Part shown: positions 25,929-33,589 of the stretch, piece after piece | Layout: each line of letters starts with the position of its first letter | Numbering within the stretch: position 1 is the stretch's first letter | NCBI GenBank assembly: GCA_001940725.1 | Contig: MDVR01000173.1 | Coordinates: forward strand, 1-38,371 | DNA length: 38,371 nucleotides | Reading direction: 5' to 3' | Source: Candidatus Heimdallarchaeota archaeon LC_2 | GTDB taxonomy: Archaea; Asgardarchaeota; Heimdallarchaeia; Heimdallarchaeales; Kariarchaeaceae | Made by a program: the position numbers and the translations under genes | Notes under the pieces: generated by a model | Database searches by the model: none | What the model was told of the DNA's origin: nothing | What the model saw: only the letters and a program-made list of their open reading frames with translations

Positions 25929-26717
25929 ATGACTAATATTGAAGTGATACTTTTAGATTTGATTAACGCAAATATTATATCAGAGAATGGATCAAGTATT
26001 GATGAAGACGACGCAAAAAAATTAATTGAGTTTTGGGTATCTTCTAAGAAACATTATTTTCTTCAGGAAAGATCCGCATCAATTACCGCAGCAGGACAGT
26101 TTTGTGAGAGATATTCAAAAATTCTTCATTTTATTTGTTACAATAACAAAGGAGAAGAATTTTCTTTCGGACCTCGCATTGAAAGAATTCAAAATAATTG
26201 TAGAAATTCACTACCTGATGAGATTCGAATGACTACGACCAGAGTTCTACGATCATGTTATCAAATACGAACAAAACGAGATGCTGCTCATGACAATGGA
26301 ATAACTAATAATACAGTAGATTTAATTATGACAGTTTCAATGATAAATTGGTTACTAATTGAACTTTTAATTAATTATGCCAACGTTCAAGAAGATGAGA
26401 TGAAGCAATTTGAATCCTATTTTTCAAATATTGACATACCAATAATAGAATACTTCGAGGGTAAACCTACAATTCTTAAACCTGATCTTGCAACAAATAA
26501 ACATATTTACCTTCATCTATTAGTAGCCAAAGAGAACAAATTGACTTTAAACGAACTTGATATTTTGATTAATCATACACGGAGGAGGATAGGTTCATCA
26601 CTCAATTATGAGAAAAATTTAGGTTGTCTCTATCAATCTACGGAAGGCTGGTATAAATTAAGTCGAGCAGGATTTGAAAAAGCTAAAATAATTATGATAG
26701 AATTAACTAATAAATAA
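25929..26717 (+). CDS. HEPN-like (abortive-infection type) protein with winged-helix-like tail
   Basis: The 262-residue protein starts 15 bases after the previous stop. Residues about 70-155 are helical and carry IRTKRDAAHDNGI: R114 and H121 fit the Rx4-6H motif of HEPN RNases. The surrounding pattern, Y-x-I-R-x-x-R-D-x-x-H-x-x-G followed by a helix MINWLLIELLINY, resembles the C-terminal HEPN of abortive-infection proteins. If active it would be a metal-independent ribonuclease. The C-terminal 70 residues end WYKLSRAGFEKAKIIMIEL, the tail shared with the other two small proteins, and suggest a winged-helix wing. HEPN identity is inferred from motif and helix pattern only. It precedes the protease gene by about 100 bp. 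Confidence 0.6.
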   Translation: MTNIEVILLDLINANIISENGSSIDEDDAKKLIEFWVSSKKHYFLQERSASITAAGQFCERYSKILHFICYNNKGEEFSFGPRIERIQNNCRNSLPDEIRMTTTRVLRSCYQIRTKRDAAHDNGITNNTVDLIMTVSMINWLLIELLINYANVQEDEMKQFESYFSNIDIPIIEYFEGKPTILKPDLATNKHIYLHLLVAKENKLTLNELDILINHTRRRIGSSLNYEKNLGCLYQSTEGWYKLSRAGFEKAKIIMIELTNK

Positions 26718-26818
26718 TGGTGGATTAACCCCTTCGGGTCTAAAAAAAACCTTACTTCTAACCTTATGCTTATATTGAATCTTGAAACAATATTTTTTCA
26801 GATAAGGTATATTTAACA

Positions 26819-27739
26819 ATGTCAAAAGACAATTCTAGTAATCATCATTATTACAAGGAAACTGATGGAGGATTGACAGATTCATGGTTACCGAATAATT
26901 CAAGAAAAATTACCATCGCAATTTTAAATAAGCTCCCCGATGATCCTATTTTGATAAACCAAAACAGTATATTCGGAACATCATTTTTAATTAATTACAA
27001 GAAGAGAATATACTTAATCACAGCGAAACATATTCTTGAAAATTTGTCTGAAAAGCCATTTTATTTAACGTTTTCATATATTGATCCAATTTCTGACGTT
27101 CCAACTATTTTTACATTAAAGGGGAAAGATTTGGACGGACATTCTTTAGAATGGCATTTTCCAAAGAGTGAGTATGATGATTTTGCATTTCTTCATTTAT
27201 GCCAACAGGAACTTGAATTACTTACAAGACAAGAAGCTAAAGTTGATTTCGGAGCCTATGTAGTTGAAAAGGACTTTGGAAATCCGCTAAAAATAAAAAA
27301 TATGGTAGGGGAATTAACTGCGGCCTTAGGTTACCCTGAAAAGGGCACTTCCATTTACGCCGATGGAAGAAGATCATTTTTTTCACAATCTATGATTTCC
27401 AAGTTAGAAATGTATGATCTCAGAAATGGTAAAATTGTATTGCGTGTTTCTACAAATAATCCTGAACAACCATACGTTGCATTGAAAACTAAACCACATG
27501 GGCTTAGCGGTGGTCCAATCTTCATTAGATATTTAGATGTCCCTGAGAGACCTTTCTCTCTGATCGGAATAGTGACAGATGTAACTCCCGCGGCTCAAGA
27601 TGAAGAAAATGATAATGGAGATGTAGCGGACAGACCCTACTTAAATTGTATAAAGGGAATAACATTCAACAAAATTCTAGCGTTTATTGACCAAGTTGAA
27701 ATCGATTGTGAGTGTATGTATAACACTAATTTTGATTAA
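26819..27739 (+). CDS. Trypsin-like serine protease
   Basis: The 306-residue protein has a chymotrypsin-fold catalytic triad: His71 in LITAKHIL, an Asp in EYDDFAFLHL (D120 or D121) and Ser230 in PHGLSGGPIF (the GxSGGP motif). Upstream of the His are FGTSFLINYKKRIYL strands that open the first barrel. It lacks a signal peptide and membrane helix, so it should act in the cytoplasm, unlike most HtrA-type proteases; no PDZ domain follows. Intracellular trypsin-like proteases encoded beside helicases and HEPN or winged-helix genes are known from bacterial anti-phage systems; whether this belongs to module B is inference. Between it and the HEPN-like gene are about 100 bp with a small hairpin and a TATA-like cttatattg, so it may have its own promoter. 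Confidence 0.8.
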   Translation: MSKDNSSNHHYYKETDGGLTDSWLPNNSRKITIAILNKLPDDPILINQNSIFGTSFLINYKKRIYLITAKHILENLSEKPFYLTFSYIDPISDVPTIFTLKGKDLDGHSLEWHFPKSEYDDFAFLHLCQQELELLTRQEAKVDFGAYVVEKDFGNPLKIKNMVGELTAALGYPEKGTSIYADGRRSFFSQSMISKLEMYDLRNGKIVLRVSTNNPEQPYVALKTKPHGLSGGPIFIRYLDVPERPFSLIGIVTDVTPAAQDEENDNGDVADRPYLNCIKGITFNKILAFIDQVEIDCECMYNTNFD

Positions 27740-27925
27740 TATACTTTCTTCTGCTTAAGAGCTAGATCTCATTTTGTTTTTTCTTAATGATTGATAAGAT
27801 GTCAGCGAGGGAAAATGATCAGAAACTAATCTTAAATATGTGATTAAATCCAAAAGAGACTATTTATTATATTATTTTGTATATAACCTCATTATCCTTT
27901 AACCCCCTCATCCATTGCGACAGAC

Positions 27926-28209
27926 GAAATTCCAATGCATGAATCGTTCAAGTGATTGACCATTACAGCAACATTGTGTTATCCGGTGGATCAACAATGT
28001 TCCCAGGTTTGAAGGAGAGATAGAGTAAAGAGCTTATCTCCCTTGTTCCAGAAGGAGTGGAAGTTAAGGTAGTCGCACCCCCAGAAAGAAGATATTCAGT
28101 CTGGATTGGTGGATCAATCTTAGCATCCCTTAAAACCTTCGGCAAGATGTGGGTTGCCAAGAAAGAATATTCAGACTCAGGTCCTAAAACAGTCTACCGA
28201 TGCATTTAA
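27926..28209 (+). pseudogene. Decayed actin gene 3' end
   Basis: The frame starting at 27961 reads SNIVLSGGSTMFPGLKER, then a stop (TAG at 28021-28023), then [54 protein letters not shown] and KTVYRCI with a natural stop at 28207-28209. This is the conserved C-terminal third of actin ([27 protein letters not shown], the final helix). Just upstream, in another frame, PMHES matches the actin HE(S/T) segment, with about ten codons missing after it. No intact actin gene is in the window. The fragment is eukaryote-like enough to place the host among Asgard archaea with an actin homologue. The 27740-27925 stretch before it shows no gene. Confidence 0.88.
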
Positions 28210-28399
28210 GTCTAAAACCTAAAAAAATTACAAATTAATTAAATAGATTTATTCAAATTATCATTATTAAGTACCATAATTCACATTTTATCTTGTATAT
28301 TTATGACAGGTAACAATAGAAAATAAGTTAAACAAGAAAGGCCTTATAATTAAAAGGTGTGCTCAACATTTATAAAAATACATTACACCAACTTGAATT

Positions 28400-28695
28400 C
28401 TGTACGTATGGAAATATATATTTCGAAATAAATGATAAATTTGTTTATTCAACGCACGTGTTGGAGTGAGATAGATTATTTTTTGACCTCTTTTAATGAT
28501 CTCCTCCGATTTTATTATTGTTAGTAATGTCTAACCCGATCCAGTTGGGAGTGCTATGACAAAATTTTGATCTTCTAATAGTCCAGCATTTATTGAGTCA
28601 ATTTGTAGTTGATTTAAATGTGTTAAATTAATATATTGAAGAGTTTTGGTTACGGTGTCTTGTTCATTAGTTGAAATGATATTTGCTACCATCAT
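28400..28695 (-). pseudogene. Dead duplicate of the 5' end of the Ski2-like helicase gene
   Basis: On the minus strand the frame from an ATG at 28692 or 28695 reads HLNQLQIDSINAGLLEDQNF, then VIALPTGSG, a stop (TAG at 28531-28533), then TLLTIIKSEEIIKR, IIYLTPTRALNKQIY and FRNIYF. It aligns residue for residue with the helicase at 19442-21559 (NQLQVKVINDGLLEDQNF, LTPTRALNKQIY). The stop falls exactly on the Walker A lysine. Homology ends near 28400; the rest of the gene is missing. The promoter copy upstream is retained. It is a relic of a second helicase gene, in the same orientation as the intact one. Confidence 0.9.
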
Positions 28696-28714
28696 GGATA
28701 TAATATGTTCAAAT

Positions 28715-28722
28715 CTTTATAA
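28715..28722 (-). promoter_or_regulatory. TATA box of the dead helicase copy
   Basis: TTATAAAG with flanks acttataaagatttga identical to those before the intact helicase gene, again 24-27 bases before the ATG. Confidence 0.65.
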
Positions 28723-28819
28723 GTAAAAATTCAGATTCTTTTCTGTAGTGAATTAACTGAAAAAATAATAACAATCCGTATAATTTGGAAATCAAACTTA
28801 AATTAAAATTGTTTAACGG

Positions 28820-29098
28820 TCACCCGCCATGTAAAATAGGTACGATTCGTAATTCAATGTCTTCATTCATCAGTTCTTCTAATAATCCTAAACTAGATAA
28901 TTCAGTTCTTCCTGATAAATACAATATTCCTGGTTTACGGCCTTTATCAGATAAACACAAATCTGAGATAGTCGGACTATTCTTCAACAAATCTCTTATG
29001 TTTTCAATTAAAGTTCCAGACTCAAACTCTCCCTCAAATTCAAACGGCTCCTTTTCAACTCTCAAACTTTGATGAAGTTTTAGTCTTAGATTAACCAT
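28820..29098 (-). CDS. MoaD/Urm1-like ubiquitin-fold protein ending in Gly-Gly
   Basis: This is a 92-residue beta-grasp protein (103 residues if an earlier ATG at 29131 is used; the later start fits where the first strand VNLRLKLHQSL begins). The C-terminus reads IELRIVPILHGG and stops immediately after the two glycines, the layout of MoaD, ThiS, Urm1 and archaeal SAMPs, where the terminal glycine is adenylated by an E1-like enzyme. Strand-helix-strand features: GTLIENIRDLLKNSP helix, GILYLSG strand. Role could be sulphur carrier for molybdopterin/thiamine/tRNA thiolation or protein modifier; context (GAPDH next) does not decide it. No E1-like gene is in the window. Confidence 0.75.
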   Translation of the reverse strand: MVNLRLKLHQSLRVEKEPFEFEGEFESGTLIENIRDLLKNSPTISDLCLSDKGRKPGILYLSGRTELSSLGLLEELMNEDIELRIVPILHGG

Positions 29099-29131
29099 TA
29101 TTTTTCCATTTATTGTTCTCAAATTAATCAT

Positions 29132-29449
29132 AACTATTGATACATTGGAAATTTATTTGTAACTAAAATAATTTTTCCCATTTGCCAAAAAATAATGTGA
29201 TTTCTTAGATCACTAATACTGAATTATTTGCTGAAATAATCATAATTACCATCTTCACCTGATATTCCCCATTTTCCTCACTCATAGATCAAGCATAATT
29301 TATATTTCAATCCGTTTATTTATATTAGGAATATGAATGTGAAGTGTATTCAATTTATTACTTTAATTTGATGTAAAATTTAATCTTTGTTAGGTCCCAA
29401 TAAACACACATGTTTTCAATATTATTCTTAATAGAACTAATAGAAGTTT
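29132..29449 (+). other. Promoter-containing gap before gap gene
   Basis: These 318 bases carry no visible gene. A TATA-like tttatttatatta lies near 29314-29326, about 125 bases before the GAPDH ATG, which would leave a long leader, and a second AT-rich patch lies closer in. The GAPDH gene and the ubiquitin-like gene diverge from here. Confidence 0.35.
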
Positions 29450-30484
29450 ATGACAGTAAAAGTTGGCGTTAATGGCTTTGGAAGAATTGGTAGACTAGTT
29501 CTAAGGGCATTATTGGAGATGGAAGAAAAAATCGATATTGTAGCAATTAATGATATTGCACCTAATGAAGCTCTGGCACATATGTTTGAATTTGATTCTA
29601 TTCATGGTCATTTTGGCGGGACTGTAGAGGTTACTGATGAGGCTCTATTTTTTAACGGTGATGAATTTGTTGCTCTCTCAGAAAAAAATCCTGCTGATCT
29701 CCCGTGGGATGAATTTGATACTGATATTGTGATTGAGTGTACCGGTCGATTCCGAACTCGAGAAGATTTATCCAAGCACATAGATGCAGGCGCTAAGCGA
29801 GTCATCTTATCAGCTCCAGCAAAGAACGGAGCTGAAGTTGATTTAACGGTTGTTAAAGGTGTAAATGATAATTTATTGGATGTGAAAAATCAAATATTAA
29901 TTAGCAATGCTTCTTGTACAACTAACTGTTTAGCACCTGTAGTGAAGGTGTTAGATGATAATTTTGGATTTGCTTTCGGAACAATGACAACAATTCACTC
30001 TTATACAAATGATCAGAGATTATTGGATTCGATACACACTGATTTTCGAAGAATGCGAGCAGCCGGCATTAACATGTTCCCAACAACTACGGGGGCTTCA
30101 AAAGCCATTGGACTAGTATTACCAAAATTGGCAGGAAAAATAGATGGAGTTGCTCTTAGAGTTCCTATTCCAAATGTCGCAATCGTTGATTTGACTGCAC
30201 GTTTGGAGTCTGAATTATCAATGGACCAATTAAAAGAAGCTTACATAAAGGCTGCAGAGGGAGAAATGAAAGATATTCTAGGATATGAGACTCGACCTCT
30301 TGTAAGTTCAGATTATAATCATAATCCCCTAAGTGCCATAGTTGACTTTCCTGCCATGAAAATGGTTGATGATTGTATGCCGAAAATTATGGCCTGGTAT
30401 GATAATGAATGGGGATATGCTAACAGGGTAGCAGAATTAGTTCATGATGTATATTCCAATGGAAATGTAGATGGCGTTTTTTAA
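29450..30484 (+). CDS. gap: Glyceraldehyde-3-phosphate dehydrogenase, bacterial/eukaryotic type
   Basis: This enzyme oxidises glyceraldehyde-3-phosphate with phosphate and NAD(P) in glycolysis, or the reverse in gluconeogenesis. The 344 residues are the class I form: VGVNGFGRIGRLVLRA with the Rossmann loop, AINDIA with an Asp that favours NAD, catalytic Cys156 in SNASCTTNC, the following HSYTNDQRLLD, MFPTTTGASKAIG, ALRVPIPNVAIVDLT, and WYDNEWGYANRV at the C-terminus. Typical archaeal GAPDH is a class II enzyme with a different sequence; the class I type suggests ancient or horizontal acquisition from bacteria. It stands as a single gene. Confidence 0.96.
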   Translation: MTVKVGVNGFGRIGRLVLRALLEMEEKIDIVAINDIAPNEALAHMFEFDSIHGHFGGTVEVTDEALFFNGDEFVALSEKNPADLPWDEFDTDIVIECTGRFRTREDLSKHIDAGAKRVILSAPAKNGAEVDLTVVKGVNDNLLDVKNQILISNASCTTNCLAPVVKVLDDNFGFAFGTMTTIHSYTNDQRLLDSIHTDFRRMRAAGINMFPTTTGASKAIGLVLPKLAGKIDGVALRVPIPNVAIVDLTARLESELSMDQLKEAYIKAAEGEMKDILGYETRPLVSSDYNHNPLSAIVDFPAMKMVDDCMPKIMAWYDNEWGYANRVAELVHDVYSNGNVDGVF

Positions 30485-30643
30485 TGTGAATGCTCACAAA
30501 ATTACCTAATAACTTGAATGTTTGTTTAAACCTGTTATAAAATCGAAATGCTTAATATTCTAATTATCGATATTACCTAAATGAATTTCAAATATCTTAC
30601 AATATTTCAATTGACTTAAAACCCGTGAATAAACGATTAAGAT

Positions 30644-31414
30644 ATGGCAGAACCAGCAAAACAGTCAGGTTCCATATTAAGTAAATCTCATGTTGAATTT
30701 GTTATAACATCAGGTGAAGAGGAATTATCAGGTTGCACATTGATTTCTGGTTTTTACGGAATTGGAAAGGTTGGTTTCATTGCAGTAAATCATATGGTTG
30801 CAGCATTAAATGCTCGACTAATTGGATATATTGTAACTGATTTTCTACCTCCGTTCCTTAGCGTTAAAGATGAGAGACTTGTCCTTCCTTTTGAAATATA
30901 TCGGTATGAAGATATTATTTTCATTAACGCATATTTTGAACCATATAAATTGGAACACAGATCCTTTGCAGAGCAAGTTGTTAACTGGTGTGAAGCTAAT
31001 AAATTTGAACAACTGTTATTGGTTGGTGGATTAGATTCTAGGTTAAGAGTCGACGAAGAAGTACTAGCTAAAGGAGTTTTTACTTCTAAGTATAAAAAAT
31101 TGCATCCAGATGTTAAGCTTGATTTAATGGATGAAGGCTTATTCATAACTGGACCAATGGCTTTAATTCTCATGTATTCTGAAATTAGGCAATATCCAGC
31201 CATTGGTATTATGCCTTATGCAGAAAGATCTCGACCCGATCCTATTGCCGCATCTCATGCAGTTGAGTTAATCAACGATCTATTGGGTTTGGACTGTGGG
31301 ATTGATGAATTAATTCAAGAAGCAGAATCGATTGAAAATGAAATTCAGAGTATGGAAGGTGTCTTAGAAGAGGATAGAGAAGAAGAAGATAGAAATCGGG
31401 GAATGTTTTTATAA
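30644..31414 (+). CDS. PAC2-family protein (proteasome-assembly-chaperone-like)
   Basis: The 256 residues match PAC2-family archaeal proteins: a GCTLISGFYGIGKVGFIAVN start, LPPFLSVKDERLVLPFEIY, LLVGGLDSR, then GLFITGPMALILMY and YPAIGIMPYAERSRPDPIAA, with a final acidic coiled-coil tail (EAESIENEIQSMEGV). The family folds like purine nucleoside phosphorylase and some members act as proteasome assembly chaperones (PbaA/PbaB), others are of unknown role. The frame and length are normal for the family. The gene follows gap with a 160-bp gap and precedes the zinc-finger gene by about 85 bp. Confidence 0.8.
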   Translation: MAEPAKQSGSILSKSHVEFVITSGEEELSGCTLISGFYGIGKVGFIAVNHMVAALNARLIGYIVTDFLPPFLSVKDERLVLPFEIYRYEDIIFINAYFEPYKLEHRSFAEQVVNWCEANKFEQLLLVGGLDSRLRVDEEVLAKGVFTSKYKKLHPDVKLDLMDEGLFITGPMALILMYSEIRQYPAIGIMPYAERSRPDPIAASHAVELINDLLGLDCGIDELIQEAESIENEIQSMEGVLEEDREEEDRNRGMFL

Positions 31415-31497
31415 GCTTCGACTAATAATATTTGACTTCAAAATTCCATCATCTATTAGAAAGAATTATGATTTAAGCGATTCAAAACTATTATAGA

Positions 31498-31716
31498 ATG
31501 ACTGAGAGCCAAATTATGAGATGCAATAATTGTGATCGCCCCCATCAAGTGAATATCTTGGACCCAAAATCTACTAGAGAATTTTCATTTCAATGTCGTT
31601 GTTTATCAAAGATCACAGGTAGTTACAAGGCTGGTTCTTGGGAAGTAGTTAATGCAACAGTGGCCAAAAGAGATCCAACAGAAGCTGTTTTCTTACATGA
31701 ACCTCTTGCTACTTAA
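31498..31716 (+). CDS. Small zinc-finger-like protein
   Basis: The 72-residue protein carries CNNC near its start and CRC about 17 residues later, enough for a zinc knuckle (C-x2-C...C-x-C). The remainder is strand-rich (GSYKAGSWEVVNATVA). Such small archaeal proteins are often annotated hypothetical; function unknown. The gene overlaps the end of the convergent threonine synthase by four bases. It follows the PAC2 gene in the same orientation and might be co-transcribed. Confidence 0.6.
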   Translation: MTESQIMRCNNCDRPHQVNILDPKSTREFSFQCRCLSKITGSYKAGSWEVVNATVAKRDPTEAVFLHEPLAT

Positions 31717-32855
31717 TAATTCCATAATTCAGGAGTAGTCAACCCTGAACCCGTAGCTAAGAGCAAAGTAATTTCATCTCGATCTAACCATCCATCATTT
31801 TTTAGATGCTTTACTGCGGCATAGGTTGCAGCAGCTTCAGGAGCTAATGCTATACCGTTTGTTTTCGCAAGTTGTTTCATTGCATATATTATCTCTTCAT
31901 CTGGAACTGAAATTGCAGTTCCAGAAGTTTGATAGATAGTTTTTAGAATTAAGTAATCCCCAATGGCGACAGGAACCCGTAATCCCGGAGCAATTGTAGA
32001 TGCATTTTCCCAAGGAATTGCTTCTTCTTGTTTATTGTTAAACGCATCGACAATGGGTGCACAAGTTGATGATTGAACAGCAACCATCCGGGGTCTCTTT
32101 GAGTCTATAAATCCAATTTTTTCCAATTCATTGAAAGCTTTGTGGATACCAATAATTCCAGTACCTCCACCTGTTGGATAAATAATAACATCAGGAACTT
32201 CCCAATTGAGTTGTTCCGCTATTTCTAGACCCATGGTTTTTTTGCCTTCAACTCGGTAAGGTTCCTTTAAAGTTGAGACATCATGCCATCCGAAAGTAAT
32301 TGAATTTTGTTTGGCAATCTTTCCAGCATCGGATATTAATCCATCAACCAAAACCAATTCAGCTCCGAATGCGTGAACTTCAGATTTGATTGTTTGTGGT
32401 GTATCGCTAGGCATGAAAACATGTGCATTAGTTTTAGTATATGCACAATATGCAGCTAAAGCCGCACCAGCATTTCCTGCAGTGGGAATTACAAAATCGG
32501 TTATTCCTAATTCCACTGATTTGGACACCGCTGCACACAACCCTCTTGATTTGAATGTTCCTGTGGGATTGTACCCTTCGTGTTTTAAGGTAATATTAAA
32601 ATCATCATTTAAATTAATAATAGGTGTGTATCCTTCTCCCAATGAATATTGATATCTAGAATTGCATGGCATTATTTCATGCATTCGCCAGATATTATGT
32701 GATCGATTTTGTAGATCTTTTGTCAAAGTTTCTTTCGTTTTTTCAATATCATAATTTGCAAAAAGGACTTTTCCACACGTGCATAGAGTTTGTACGTGAT
32801 TTGCATCAAATTTCTTATTACAAGATGTGCATTGTAAATCTACTAAATTGGTCAT
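31713..32855 (-). CDS. thrC: Threonine synthase
   Basis: This PLP enzyme makes threonine from O-phosphohomoserine. The 380 residues begin with a zinc-ribbon (CTSCNKKF, LCTCGK) as in archaeal ThrC, then LGEGYTPI, the PLP-lysine motif NPTGTFKSRG, the PTAGNAGAALAAYCA phosphate-side loop, YPTGGGTGIIG (PLP phosphate-binding), and LLLATGSGLTTPELW at the end. The stop overlaps the neighbouring small gene by four bases. No other threonine gene is adjacent. Confidence 0.92.
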   Translation of the reverse strand: MTNLVDLQCTSCNKKFDANHVQTLCTCGKVLFANYDIEKTKETLTKDLQNRSHNIWRMHEIMPCNSRYQYSLGEGYTPIINLNDDFNITLKHEGYNPTGTFKSRGLCAAVSKSVELGITDFVIPTAGNAGAALAAYCAYTKTNAHVFMPSDTPQTIKSEVHAFGAELVLVDGLISDAGKIAKQNSITFGWHDVSTLKEPYRVEGKKTMGLEIAEQLNWEVPDVIIYPTGGGTGIIGIHKAFNELEKIGFIDSKRPRMVAVQSSTCAPIVDAFNNKQEEAIPWENASTIAPGLRVPVAIGDYLILKTIYQTSGTAISVPDEEIIYAMKQLAKTNGIALAPEAAATYAAVKHLKNDGWLDRDEITLLLATGSGLTTPELWNY

Positions 32856-33006
32856 AAGGTAGCATTGTTAGTTGATTTAAGAAAATGTTCAATTAAGAAT
32901 AAATGAATGTAATTGGGTTTTGAGGATTTGTTAATAATAAGGATAGCGTAAACCTAACATTATCTTGAAAGTTGATTTTTTCTTTTTCAAATATCGATAA
33001 TTGTCT

Positions 33007-33441
33007 TTATTCTTCTATTGAACCTGCGAACTCTTCTTTTAGAGATTGCCAAATTCTTCTGATCCTATCTGCTACTGGACCTTCTCCTTCTACGGATTCT
33101 TCAGTCACTTTATATCTATCCATGACTAAAATTGTTCTGGTATCATCGAAATATCTTACTCCAGTCTTTTTGAACACTCTCTCCAATTCCATCTTTAATT
33201 TGTTCATATCAAATGGTCTTTCTCCAAGAGTTATTTCAGCTACTTGAGTTCCTGCTAAAAACATGCGATGGTGTTGTTCGCCTTCAACAACGACATCACC
33301 AAGTATAAGATTCATATCTTCTGCGTTCAATCCGATCAGGATTGCTTTAATAGTTCTTCCAGATGTGGTCTTAACAATTATATTCTTTGATGCAAATGCA
33401 TTCAATTCTGATGAATATGATCTAGTTAGGTTTGCTGACAT
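33007..33441 (-). CDS. LSm/Sm-like RNA-binding protein with C-terminal extension
   Basis: The 144-residue protein has an Sm-fold core at about 12-70: KNIIVKTTSGRTIKAILIGL (Sm1 strands), NAEDMNLILGDVVV (Sm1 end, N-L-x-L-x-D motif) and FLAGTQVAEITLG (Sm2-type end). The C-terminal 75 residues (LKMELERVFKKTGVRYFDDTR) form an extra domain as in archaeal SmAP3-type proteins. Such proteins form rings that bind U-rich RNA. It faces the divergent tgtA gene over a gap of about 150 bp. Confidence 0.82.
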   Translation of the reverse strand: MSANLTRSYSSELNAFASKNIIVKTTSGRTIKAILIGLNAEDMNLILGDVVVEGEQHHRMFLAGTQVAEITLGERPFDMNKLKMELERVFKKTGVRYFDDTRTILVMDRYKVTEESVEGEGPVADRIRRIWQSLKEEFAGSIEE

Positions 33442-33589
33442 TCTTTTATCCTCTAAACCATTGGAATTATTAGTATAATAATAACTTTTGATATCAAACT
33501 CAATTCAATCTTTTTCAAATTAAATTAATAATCTAATTTTGTGTGAATCTAAAGAAGGGATTAAATGAGTTCTGAATTAAAATATTTTA

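Noticed and set aside
26719..26760. Terminator hairpin (ACCCCTTCGGGT) after the HEPN-like gene
   Set aside because: The stem is only four base pairs and is followed by an A-run on the coding strand, so it does not fit a T-run terminator.
27963..28160. 65-codon minus-strand open frame
   Set aside because: It is the antisense shadow of the actin fragment, which is read convincingly on the + strand.
28785..29072. + strand 95-codon ORF over the ubiquitin-like gene
   Set aside because: It is the antisense of a clear beta-grasp protein ending in Gly-Gly.
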